From Acidobacteriaceae bacterium (GTDB lineage Bacteria; Acidobacteriota; Terriglobia; Terriglobales; Acidobacteriaceae): 15,579 nt of DNA. The translations under genes were made by a program, and so were the position numbers. Location: contig JAUTWY010000619.1 in assembly GCA_030838305.1 (NCBI GenBank), positions 1 through 15,579 on the forward strand, given 5' to 3'. Below, piece after piece: positions 6,952 to 13,830 of the stretch; within the stretch, counting starts at the first letter, position 1, and every line of letters starts with the position of its first letter. Under the pieces are notes generated by a model. That model was not told where the DNA came from. It did not search any database and saw only the letters and a program-made list of their open reading frames with translations.

Positions 6952-7803
6952 CTAGGCTAACTGAGACTTCTTATTACGGGGTTTGAGAGATTCCCAGTCT
7001 TCGTTGGTTAGAGCTCGGCCGAGATTGCTGAATTCGCCGGCGCCTTGCAGGAATTCGCCGCCGTCCATGCGCACTACTTCGCCGTTGATGTACGACGAGC
7101 CGTCGCTGACTAAGAACGCGGCGAGGTTAGCTAATTCTTCCGTTGTGCCGAAGCGGTGCATGGGATTGCGATCCAGCGCTCGTGCTTCGAGCTCAGGGCG
7201 TGGGAGGACGCGTGAAAAAGCCCCTTGCGTGGGAATAGGGCCGGGAGCAATGGCATTCATGCGGATTCCCCGATTGCCCCATTCGACGGCAAGACTACGA
7301 GTGAGGGCCTCGACTCCCGCTTTCGAGACCGCCGAGGGAACGACGTAGGCCGAACCTACGGGCGCGTAGGTGGCAGAGATACTGAGCACAACGCCGGGGC
7401 GGGCAGCTTTAAGCCAGCGGCGCCCGCAGGCCATGGTGGCGTGCAGCGTGCCGAGAAGGACGATCCCGATTACGGATTCGAAGGCGCGCGGGGAAAGCTC
7501 TTCGGTTCGGGCGATGAAGTTTCCGGCGGCGTTGTTGACGAGGATGTCGAGTGGTCCGGATTTCCAAATGGTTTCGATCATCGACTCGACAGCGTCGAGA
7601 TTGCGAACGTCGCAGGGAATCGCTTGGATCGGGCCGTGGGAGCCTAGTTCGGCGGCTGTCTTGATGAGGACATCTTCGCGGCGGCCGCAGATGTAGACCG
7701 TGGCGCCTAGCGCGAGGAAGCGTGTGGCCATGGCTTTGCCGAGGCCGGTTCCCCCACCGGTGATGAGAATGCGTTTGGAATGGAGTAGATCTGGTTGAAA
7801 CAT
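6952..7803 (-). CDS. SDR-family 2,4-dienoyl-CoA reductase-like oxidoreductase
   Basis: This is a 283-residue Rossmann-fold SDR. Motifs: TGGGTGLG (15-22) for nucleotide binding; CGRR near 39-42 after beta2, which favours NADPH; CDV at 64-66; NNAAG (90-94). The expected YxxxK is SAVSK (157-161), so the usual Tyr is Ser. A Tyr lies 11 residues earlier (Y146, in ISATYAPVGSAYVVPSAVSK). This Tyr-x10-Ser-x3-Lys spacing is that of mitochondrial/peroxisomal 2,4-dienoyl-CoA reductases. The segments VEWG, APGPIPTQGAFSR and ELANLAAFLVSD also follow that family. Likely role: NADPH reduction of dienoyl-CoA from unsaturated fatty acids, or a related enoyl-CoA. The ATG at 7803 has no clear ribosome binding site. 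No beta-oxidation genes are adjacent. Confidence 0.92.
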   Translation of the reverse strand: MFQPDLLHSKRILITGGGTGLGKAMATRFLALGATVYICGRREDVLIKTAAELGSHGPIQAIPCDVRNLDAVESMIETIWKSGPLDILVNNAAGNFIARTEELSPRAFESVIGIVLLGTLHATMACGRRWLKAARPGVVLSISATYAPVGSAYVVPSAVSKAGVEALTRSLAVEWGNRGIRMNAIAPGPIPTQGAFSRVLPRPELEARALDRNPMHRFGTTEELANLAAFLVSDGSSYINGEVVRMDGGEFLQGAGEFSNLGRALTNEDWESLKPRNKKSQLA

Positions 7804-7900
7804 GCTTTTGCCGGATAAGTCGATTCGGGTGCAGGAGAATTGTAAATGCGATCAGGTTTGTGGTGGGTGCAAAGAGCGGGGTTGGGAGGTCGGGGCTACT

Positions 7901-8623
7901 TTACACATAGCAGGCTAGGCGGAAACCATAGTCTGCGTAGTGGAAGTCGGGAGGGATGCTGGAGCGGGCGGAACAGCGGGCAACTTTTACGTGATGGCGC
8001 CATGATCCACCGCGAGAGGATTTGCGTTGGCCCTGCTCGGGGCCGCGCGGATTGCGTTCAGGAGACGAGGCGTAGTAGTTGGGATCGTACCAGTCGCTAC
8101 ACCACTCGTGAACGTTATCGCAAATGTTGTAAAGGCCGAACGAGTTGGGCGCGTAATGGGCCACCGGTTCGGGACCGTTTTGCCAGCGAGTGCCGTAGTC
8201 AGGAAGAGATTGCGGCGGTTCGTTCCCCCAAGGAAAATCGTTCTGTTCAAAATCGCCGCGGGCGGCGCGCTCCCATTCAGCCTCGGTCGGCAGGCGGTAC
8301 GAGCCGCCGGTTTGTGCGGCGAGCCATTGGCAGTAGCGATGGGCATCGAACCACGAGACGCCGGTGACAGGATGGCGAGGAAGATCAAAGTTGGCATCGT
8401 TCCAAAAAGGTGGTGGATCGGACGAAGTCGCGTTCACGAAACGCTGGTATTCGGCGTTGGTCACCTGCGTGGCAGCGAGGAGGAAAGAATCGGTCCAGAC
8501 GCGATGCACGGGGCGTTCACAATCCTGACCGGAGGCCGAGCCCATCAGGAACCATGCTCCGGGGATGGAGACCAGCAAGGGCTCGATTGAGTCCGGTGGG
8601 AAGTGCGAATGGGCGCTTGCCAT
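7901..8623 (-). CDS. SUMF1/FGE-fold protein lacking the formylglycine-generating cysteines
   Basis: It belongs to the formylglycine-generating-enzyme/sulfatase-modifying superfamily by motif order: PGAWFLMGS, then TNAEYQRFV, PVTGVSWFDAHRYCQWLA, RLPTEAEWERAARG, FPWG, NVHEWCSDWYD, SRGGSW and YGFRLAC at the C-terminus. True FGE has a Cys-x4-Cys copper pair just after RGGSY. Here the stretch after RGGSW is RHHVKVARCSARS, so the first Cys position is His and the second is missing. Sulfatase activation is therefore unlikely and no sulfatase gene is in the window. No kinase, EgtB-type DinB domain or signal peptide is attached. Start: ATG at 8623 gives 240 residues. A TTG at 8665 would add 14 residues (MSRATSFKLALLRP). 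Neither has a strong ribosome binding site. It follows the four-TM gene on the same strand by 63 or 21 bases. Confidence 0.88.
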   Translation of the reverse strand: MASAHSHFPPDSIEPLLVSIPGAWFLMGSASGQDCERPVHRVWTDSFLLAATQVTNAEYQRFVNATSSDPPPFWNDANFDLPRHPVTGVSWFDAHRYCQWLAAQTGGSYRLPTEAEWERAARGDFEQNDFPWGNEPPQSLPDYGTRWQNGPEPVAHYAPNSFGLYNICDNVHEWCSDWYDPNYYASSPERNPRGPEQGQRKSSRGGSWRHHVKVARCSARSSIPPDFHYADYGFRLACYV

Positions 8624-8686
8624 AGGTCTTAGCAATGCTAGTTTAAAGGATGTCGCTCGGGACAAAGCCGTTGCTTCCCACCGATT

Positions 8687-9043
8687 CTAGCTTTGTGTTC
8701 TAGAGGGATGGACGAGCCACTTCAGAAACATATTTACGAGGCTGAGAAGGATCGCGCCGAGAAATGCAGCCAGGAACCCGCGTACTTGAAAACCTGGTGA
8801 CAGCAATGCCGACGCAAGCTCAAGCATGAGCGCGTTAATTACCAACCAGAAGAGTCCCAGCGTGACCAGTGTTAGAGGAAACGTAAGAATCTTTAGCAGC
8901 AGTCCGACAGTCGCATTAATGAAGCCGATCACCAGCGCCGCAATCAGCGCTGCCTTGAAGCCGCTGACGTAAAAACCTGACACGACGTGCGCCACAATCC
9001 AAACGGCCAACGCACTCAGCACCCAGTTCAGTAATAGCCGCAT
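8687..9043 (-). CDS. Small four-TM membrane protein, phage-holin-4 / DUF360 family
   Basis: This 118-residue protein is almost entirely hydrophobic, with four predicted membrane segments: about 2-22 (LLLNWVLSALAVWIVAHVV), 28-52 (AALIAALVIGFINATVGLLL), 55-80 and 88-110. The GFINATVG and TLGLFWLVINALML patterns are typical of the 'mycobacterial 4 TMS phage holin' Pfam family, common in non-phage chromosomes. The family name is historical and no lysis genes are nearby. Its role is unknown; an inner-membrane location is expected. Start: the ATG at 9043 is supported by AGGAG on the minus strand (9049-9053), 5 bases upstream. A minus-strand TATAGT (9085-9090) could be the -10. It is the first gene of the minus-strand group and divergent from the aldolase gene. 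Confidence 0.9.
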   Translation of the reverse strand: MRLLLNWVLSALAVWIVAHVVSGFYVSGFKAALIAALVIGFINATVGLLLKILTFPLTLVTLGLFWLVINALMLELASALLSPGFQVRGFLAAFLGAILLSLVNMFLKWLVHPSRTQS

Positions 9044-9200
9044 TTTCGCTCCTGGTAGCGGACTTTCTCAGCTCGTCTTGGGAAACTATACAAGAAACGG
9101 CGCAAAGGAGCTTAGCGCAGCTACCTCGCCAGGCAATTCCCCTCTCGAATTCGGCGTGTTCGCCACCACTGCTGTAAACTACACAATCCAACTTTTGAGT

Positions 9201-9207
9201 GAGGAGG
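9201..9207 (+). promoter_or_regulatory. Ribosome binding site fixing the aldolase start
   Basis: GAGGAGG lies 8 bases before the ATG at 9216. This marks the start and argues against the longer in-frame reading from 9078, whose extra 46 residues have no family counterpart. Confidence 0.8.
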
Positions 9208-9215
9208 AACACTGT

Positions 9216-10061
9216 ATGGCGGAACCCGCGTTGAGCGGTGCTGAATTCAAGAAACAACTGCACGCAGGAACACCGAAGATGGGACTGTTCATCAACTCGC
9301 ACAGCCCTACGGTGGTGGAGCAACTGGCACACAGCGGATATGACTGGCTGCTGGTGGATACGCAGCATGGACCGATGACGAACGAAAAACTGTCGGCAAT
9401 GTTAAGCGGCATCGCCAACGGCGGGGCCAAGTCACTGGTGCGGGTGGGCGCGTACAACGACCGTCCTGGCATTCAGCAGGCGCTCGATCTGGGAGCGGAC
9501 GGCGTTCTCATTCCCTATATCAACACAGCGGATGAAGCGCGCCAGGCGATCAGTTGCACCAAGTATCCGACGGTGGGGACGCGCTCGGTCTATTTTCCGC
9601 AGCGCAGCATGAATAAAGCGGGACTGCTGGGCTATGCCGGAAACTTCAACAATGAGGGCATTGTCGCCTTGCAGGTGGAGACGGCTTCATGCATCGAAAA
9701 CATCGTCGAAATTGCGAGCGTACCGGGCGTCGATATTCTTTTCCTCGGGCAAAACGATCTCTGCATGTCGATGGGGCTGTACAACAAGTATCAGTTTCCA
9801 CTGATGTACACATCTCCGGAACTCGACGCGGCGACGAAAAAACTGATTGAGCACGCTCGCAAGAACGGCGTGATTCTTGGGCTGTTCTTGTTTGGCACCG
9901 CGAGGGTTGGGGAGTTTCTGGAGAAAGGGTTTACGTTCATCAGCGTGGGCAACGATCTGCACCACGTGCTGACGCAGACTGGAGCGTACGTCAATGATAT
10001 GGAGAATGTTTCCAAGGAGAAAGGGAAACCCTGGAAAAGGCGCCCGACGGCTCTATTCTAG
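9216..10061 (+). CDS. HpcH/HpaI-family class II aldolase
   Basis: This is a 281-residue (beta/alpha)8 protein of the HpcH/HpaI aldolase / citrate-lyase-beta superfamily. It would cleave or form 2-keto-hydroxy acids with a divalent metal and pyruvate enolate. Visible: VDTQHGPM with H51 (catalytic His of the D-x-x-H-x-P motif); RVG with R76, the pyruvate-binding Arg; GADGVLIPYI; GTRSV; QVETA with metal ligand E155; and GQNDLCMSMG with metal ligand D181, where HpaI has G-P-A-D-L. YFPQRSMNKAGLLGYAGNFN is a variable region that probably shapes substrate choice. The C-terminus adds a basic tail (KEKGKPWKRRP). The substrate is not deducible: 2-keto-3-deoxy-rhamnonate or 4-hydroxy-2-oxoheptanedioate-type acids are possible. 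The gene is alone on this strand, and its stop overlaps the end of the convergent membrane-protein gene. Confidence 0.93.
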   Translation: MAEPALSGAEFKKQLHAGTPKMGLFINSHSPTVVEQLAHSGYDWLLVDTQHGPMTNEKLSAMLSGIANGGAKSLVRVGAYNDRPGIQQALDLGADGVLIPYINTADEARQAISCTKYPTVGTRSVYFPQRSMNKAGLLGYAGNFNNEGIVALQVETASCIENIVEIASVPGVDILFLGQNDLCMSMGLYNKYQFPLMYTSPELDAATKKLIEHARKNGVILGLFLFGTARVGEFLEKGFTFISVGNDLHHVLTQTGAYVNDMENVSKEKGKPWKRRPTALF

Positions 10062-11735
10062 GCTGGTTGAAGCTTGGCGGTAAGGCTGAAGTTGCGGCGG
10101 CTGGGGCGACGAATCGGCGTGCACCATCCAAAATTGGCGGCGGGGATAGTAAGCCAGCAATTCTCGATTCTTCTCGGGACCCATGTCGCGTGCCCATATG
10201 ATTTTTGAGCCATCAATGTTGCTGAGGTTGTAGACCCATTCGCGATCGGGATCGAAGTCCGGCGAATAGCTGACCAGGACCACGTGTTCGCCGGGGAGCC
10301 CTTTGAGTTGTTGTACGATGGATTCCCGCTGCATGTCCCCATGCCGCCACTCCCGCTCGGGATGAATGTGGGTCACCGCTAACCCAATGCGCAGCACGAC
10401 CGTGCCGATATAGATCACCGTGACAGCGCGTACAAGTCCCAGACCCAACGGTTGTTCGCGCCAGCGGAACCGGCGCAGATGGCGCATGCATTGCATGAGA
10501 ACGAGGAACAGTAAGGCGGTTGCGGGAGCAAAGTAGTGGGGAAGAAACCATACCTCCACCGCGAGGCCGATCACGAAGATCACCCCTATCATCCAGGGGA
10601 CGCGCAGGCGGCGGTCGCGCGCCGCGCACGGCAGCGCAATCAGCACAAAAGGCAAAGGCGAAACCAGATACGCCTGCCAAAAGTAAAAAAACTTGCTGCG
10701 CGCGCTGCGAATAAATCCGGCAAGCGTCTTGTACTCCTGCGCATCTCTCAACTCACGCTCGTATTTTTCCTGCATCCTGGCGTGGTTGTAAGTTTTCTGC
10801 GGCCCCGGCGACTGCCAGATGAAATATCGCCCCATCGCGTAGGTTTCCCGGTTAACGTCGTACGCCATACGAAAAGGACTTCCGGTGACGCGGTAGTAGT
10901 AGTAACCGGTCCATGCGGCGAGGGGACTGAGGGTCAGCACCAGCGGAAGTAGGATCCGGGCCAGAGAAACTCGCGCCGGAGGCCTGTCCTTGCCCAGCAT
11001 CCATGCGAACAGGGCAACGGCAACACCTAAACTGAGTAGAAATCCTTCATAAGGACGGGTGTTCGCGAGGATGACAAGACCTATGGCCATGACGACTGCA
11101 TCACGCGGGCGAGTGGAATGTTCGATACGAGGCAGTGCGCCGAGCACGAGCGCACCTCCGAGCGCGGGAAGGCAGGAACACCAATAGCCATTGGTGAAGT
11201 AGCTTAGAAGTCCGAGACGGGCGACGGCGAGCACGCCTCCCAGAAGTGCCCACTGCGGCGGAATCCAACCTTGGAGCATCCAGCAAATGGCCGCGCACAG
11301 CAGCGCCGCCGAGAAGAGTTGGCCGATCCATGGATTGCCCAAAACTTGTCCCAGCGCCAGGATGAGGCCTTGTCCTGGGGGATACATCGACATGTACGTC
11401 GGGTGCCAGACTACGTGGAAGGTTTCAAAGTGCATCCACATGGGGTGTGGAGGATTGGTGAGGTGCCCGTGCGCCAAGGTGTCCGCGGCAAGCAGGTAGC
11501 TGTTCTCGTCGTGGAATTGGGGCAGGGGAATGCCGGAGACAGGAATGACGGCGGAGCGGATTAACAGGAGAGACAGCCCAACCAGGAACACGCTCAGGGA
11601 TTTTCTCGCCGCCAATCTCTTGCCAAATCGTTCCAGGCCCTGCACACCTAGCGATCCTATCCACGTTTGTGGGAACCTGATCTGCAGGTAAACCAGGATC
11701 GCCACTGCCACGGCCGGCTTCAGGACTTTCAGCAT
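10053..11735 (-). CDS. Polytopic membrane protein, probable GT-C (GT39-like) glycosyltransferase
   Basis: This 560-residue integral membrane protein has about ten to twelve hydrophobic segments, starting near residues 5-20 and 48-68. After the second segment comes QFHDENSY (about 73-80). An acidic pair at this point of the first large extracytoplasmic loop is the hallmark of GT-C enzymes that use polyprenyl-phosphate sugars (PMT, ArnT). The loop continues with Pro/His-rich NPPHPMWMHFETFHVVWHP and MYPPGQG. RPYEG and HYFAPATALL resemble later loops of such proteins. The last 95 residues form a soluble domain (VVLVSYSPDFDPDREWVYN) without membrane segments. Sugar donor and acceptor are unknown and no other glycan genes flank it. 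The ATG at 11735 has no clear ribosome binding site. The gene is divergent from yceH and convergent, with a 9-base overlap, with the aldolase. Confidence 0.85.
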   Translation of the reverse strand: MLKVLKPAVAVAILVYLQIRFPQTWIGSLGVQGLERFGKRLAARKSLSVFLVGLSLLLIRSAVIPVSGIPLPQFHDENSYLLAADTLAHGHLTNPPHPMWMHFETFHVVWHPTYMSMYPPGQGLILALGQVLGNPWIGQLFSAALLCAAICWMLQGWIPPQWALLGGVLAVARLGLLSYFTNGYWCSCLPALGGALVLGALPRIEHSTRPRDAVVMAIGLVILANTRPYEGFLLSLGVAVALFAWMLGKDRPPARVSLARILLPLVLTLSPLAAWTGYYYYRVTGSPFRMAYDVNRETYAMGRYFIWQSPGPQKTYNHARMQEKYERELRDAQEYKTLAGFIRSARSKFFYFWQAYLVSPLPFVLIALPCAARDRRLRVPWMIGVIFVIGLAVEVWFLPHYFAPATALLFLVLMQCMRHLRRFRWREQPLGLGLVRAVTVIYIGTVVLRIGLAVTHIHPEREWRHGDMQRESIVQQLKGLPGEHVVLVSYSPDFDPDREWVYNLSNIDGSKIIWARDMGPEKNRELLAYYPRRQFWMVHADSSPQPPQLQPYRQASTSLE

Positions 11736-11833
11736 CGGGTTAAAGTCGTTCAGAGTAAATCAGCACAGCGCATGGCGAAGAATCATCTCTTCAAAACAAA
11801 CCATTGGCATCGCACACAGGCAATAAGCATACC

Positions 11834-11864
11834 TTGTTCATTTGCCGCGCAGGACTGCTAGAAT
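11834..11864 (+). promoter_or_regulatory. Candidate extended -10 promoter for yceH
   Basis: TAGAAT at 11859-11864 is preceded by TGC (11856-11858), an extended -10. TTGTTC at 11834-11839 is a weak -35 at 19 bases. Transcription would begin near 11871, leaving a leader of only 10-25 bases before the yceH start codons. Confidence 0.4.
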
Positions 11865-11883
11865 TTCGGCACAGTTTATTTGC

Positions 11884-12546
11884 ATGAGGAGGCATGTGGA
11901 TCTTCTGAGCGACGTTGAGGTTCGGGTGCTGGGAGCGCTGATCGAGAAAGACATTACTACGCCGGATTATTATCCGTTATCGCTGAACGCGCTGGTCAAT
12001 GCATGCAACCAGAAGAACAACCGGGACCCTGTGATGGCTTCAAGTGAGGACTCGGTGCGGGCGGCGCTGGATTCGCTGCAAGTGCAGCGACTGGCGGGAC
12101 CTGCGAGCGGCGCCGACAGCCGGGTTGCGAAGTATGAGCATCGCCTGCAGGAAGTTTTCAATTTCGACCGGAGAGAGATTGCGATCCTATGCGTGCTGCT
12201 CTTGCGCGGGGCACAGACTCCGGGAGAGCTTCGCGGACGAACCGAACGCATGTATCGATTTGAAGAACTAGAAGATGTGCTGGGTACACTGGAACGGCTT
12301 AGCCAACGGGACCCCGCGCTGGTGGCGGTGTTGCCGCGGCAGCCAGGAACGAAGGAATCGCGGTACATGCATCTCTTTTCCGGGAACGCGCCGGCGGTTG
12401 CGGAACCTGCGTCCGACCGGACCTCCGCGCGTTCTTCGTCCGAGGATGGTCGGGTGATCCGACTCGAGAGCGAAGTCGCGGCACTGAGACGAGAGGTTGC
12501 GGAGATGAGGGAGCAGTTGGCGGCTTTTCGGAAGCAGTTTGAATGA
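11884..12546 (+). CDS. yceH: YceH family protein (DUF480)
   Basis: This 220-residue protein is colinear with E. coli YceH: VRVLGALIEKDITTPDYYPLS (13-33), NACNQKNNRDPVM (39-51), ALDSLQ, YEHRL, LLLRGAQTPGELRGR (105-119), MYRFEELEDV and ESRYMHLFSG (158-167). The fold is known to contain two winged-helix domains; molecular function is unsettled. A Ser/Asp-rich linker (about 172-190) leads to a C-terminal coiled coil (RLESEVAALRREVAEMREQL), also present in the family. Start choice: ATG 11884 is used here. GTG 11896 begins at VDLLSDVEVR and fits homolog length slightly better, but AGGAGG (11887-11892) is only 3 bases from it. TTG 11842 lies before the likely transcription start. It has its own divergent promoter region and no operon partner. 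Confidence 0.95.
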   Translation: MRRHVDLLSDVEVRVLGALIEKDITTPDYYPLSLNALVNACNQKNNRDPVMASSEDSVRAALDSLQVQRLAGPASGADSRVAKYEHRLQEVFNFDRREIAILCVLLLRGAQTPGELRGRTERMYRFEELEDVLGTLERLSQRDPALVAVLPRQPGTKESRYMHLFSGNAPAVAEPASDRTSARSSSEDGRVIRLESEVAALRREVAEMREQLAAFRKQFE

Positions 12547-12556
12547 AAGGCTTTAA

Positions 12557-12587
12557 CCGCGGAGGTCGCGAAGAAAGTCCGCGGAGG
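12557..12587. repeat. Short direct repeat CCGCGGAGG
   Basis: CCGCGGAGG occurs at 12557-12565 and again at 12579-12587, a 22-base period, just after the yceH stop. CCGCGG is itself palindromic. A purine-rich CCGCGGAGGACGC-type string is familiar to me as intergenic filler in Acidobacteriota. Its function is unknown. Confidence 0.5.
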
Positions 12588-12590
12588 ACG

Positions 12591-12619
12591 CTGACAAACG
12601 TCTGACAATTGCGTCTAAA
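12591..12619 (+). promoter_or_regulatory. Weak candidate promoter for the aldo/keto reductase gene
   Basis: CTGACA (12591-12596) and TCTAAA (12614-12619) are 17 bases apart, giving five and four matches to consensus. This is about 70 bases before the chosen ATG. It is only a plausible assignment. Confidence 0.25.
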
Positions 12620-12689
12620 GCAATGTGACGACTTAGCAAGACTGTCCGGTCGGAGTTATCACCAAATAAATCGTCTCGCTGGAGACTTT

Positions 12690-13556
12690 ATGCATCGCCG
12701 CGAATTTCTCATTCGCTCTGCTTCAGGCTTGGGAGCCGCCTGGCTCACGCCGAAGGGTGTATTGAACGAGCTTGCCAACCAAAATCCCCTAAGAAAGTTC
12801 TCGGCTTCCGACACGGTTACGCTGGGGCGCACGGGTATCAAGACCAGCCGGCTCGCCATGGGCACTGGCACGATTGGCTATGGTCATCATTCGAACCAGA
12901 CTGCGCTTGGCTTAAAGGGACTCTCTGGGCTGTTGCTCAATGGGTACGATCAGGGGCTGCGGTTTTTTGATGCGGCCGATGCTTACGGAAGCCATCCCCA
13001 TGTTGCCGAGGCGCTCAAGCATGTGCAGCGCGATAAGGTTACGGTGCTCACCAAGACGTGGGCGCGCGATGCAGCCACCGCACGGGCCGATCTCGACCGC
13101 TTCCGTCGCGAGTTGGGAACTGATTATCTCGACGTCATTCTGATGCATTGCGTCACCGAAGGTGATTGGACGGAACGTTTTCACGGTGTGATGGACGTGC
13201 TATCGGAAGCGAAGCAAAAAGGGATTATCCGGGCGCACGGCTGTTCTTGCCACAGCATTGAGGCGCTGCGGGCGGCTGCAAAATCGCCGTGGGTGGAAAT
13301 TGATTTGGCGCGCATCAATCCCATTGGAGCCCATATGGATGCCGGTCCCGAGACCGTGGTGAGTGCCTTGCGGGAAATGAAGGCGGCGGGAAAGGCTGTG
13401 GTGGGCATGAAGATTCTTGGACAGGGCGATCTGCGCGGGCGGCAGTCGGAGGCATTGCGGTATGCGTTGTCGCTGGGCGTGCTGGACGCGTTTACCATTG
13501 GGGCGGAGAGTAAGGGCGAGCAGGAAGATTTGATTCGGCGGGTTGCGGCTGCGTGA
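12690..13556 (+). CDS. Tat-signal aldo/keto reductase
   Basis: This is a 288-residue NAD(P)H-dependent oxidoreductase with an AKR (beta/alpha)8 barrel. The N-terminus MHRREFLIRSASGLGAAWL is a twin-arginine signal type (RREFL followed by a weakly hydrophobic stretch), so export in folded form is likely; no clear AxA cleavage site is seen. The barrel opens with TLGRTGIKTSRLAMGTG. The AKR tetrad is present: D94 and Y99 in DAADAYG, K122 in LTKT, H153 in LMHC. Later segments RAHGCSCHS and KAVVGMKILGQG fit AKRs of the YdhF/Fe-S-AKR-like branch, but no C-terminal cysteine cluster is present. Start: the ATG at 12690 follows GGAGA (12681-12685) by 4 bases. A longer frame from 12609 would bury the signal. 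The substrate is unknown. Confidence 0.9.
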   Translation: MHRREFLIRSASGLGAAWLTPKGVLNELANQNPLRKFSASDTVTLGRTGIKTSRLAMGTGTIGYGHHSNQTALGLKGLSGLLLNGYDQGLRFFDAADAYGSHPHVAEALKHVQRDKVTVLTKTWARDAATARADLDRFRRELGTDYLDVILMHCVTEGDWTERFHGVMDVLSEAKQKGIIRAHGCSCHSIEALRAAAKSPWVEIDLARINPIGAHMDAGPETVVSALREMKAAGKAVVGMKILGQGDLRGRQSEALRYALSLGVLDAFTIGAESKGEQEDLIRRVAAA

Positions 13557-13779
13557 GGCGTACCTTCTTAGTTCACTTGGCAAGCACAGCGCTCAATGAA
13601 CTTGGTTCGTTCTTCCCATACTGATGTTCCCGGCTATGGGATGTCGTCCCTTTGCAACTTCAACTGTGGGCCCCGCGTGCTACGCCGTGTCCCGCGCCCC
13701 ACATTGTGTCTAGGTCGCTACGACTTTCGCTAGCTCGCCATTCGCTAAATCCCTTGAAATGAGAAGGCTGCTGGTTGGC

Positions 13780-13824
13780 CACCTCCTTGCACTCTCACCA
13801 GTGCTGCTTAGCAGCAGGAGGTGA
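13780..13824 (+). promoter_or_regulatory. Structured 5' leader with sequestered Shine-Dalgarno
   Basis: The lipoprotein gene has a near-perfect Shine-Dalgarno, AGGAGGTGA (13816-13824), 6 bases before its ATG. CACCTCCT (13780-13787) is its exact 8-base complement. Between them a hairpin TGCTGC-TTA-GCAGCA (13802-13816) closes the stem. Folded, the site would be hidden, so this could be a translational switch or simply a stable leader. The bases are seen directly; regulation is inference. The rest of the preceding gap (13557-13779) shows no gene, only three TCGCTA copies at 13715, 13727 and 13742. Confidence 0.5.
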
Positions 13825-13830
13825 CCACAC

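Noticed and set aside
7846..8590. Plus-strand frames of 173 and 187 codons opposite the FGE-like gene
   Set aside because: They are shadows of the minus-strand gene, which carries clear conserved motifs across its full length.
8687..9043. Prophage remnant suggested by the holin family name
   Set aside because: No lysin, portal, capsid or integrase genes lie nearby. This family is common on bacterial chromosomes outside phages.
9078..9215. 46-residue upstream extension of the aldolase frame
   Set aside because: There is a strong ribosome binding site at 9201-9207 and a family-like start at 9216. The extension reads through the divergent intergenic region.
13557..13779. Possible small RNA or tRNA in the AKR-lipoprotein gap
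   Set aside because: No cloverleaf, internal terminator or promoter pair was found; only three TCGCTA copies without regular spacing.
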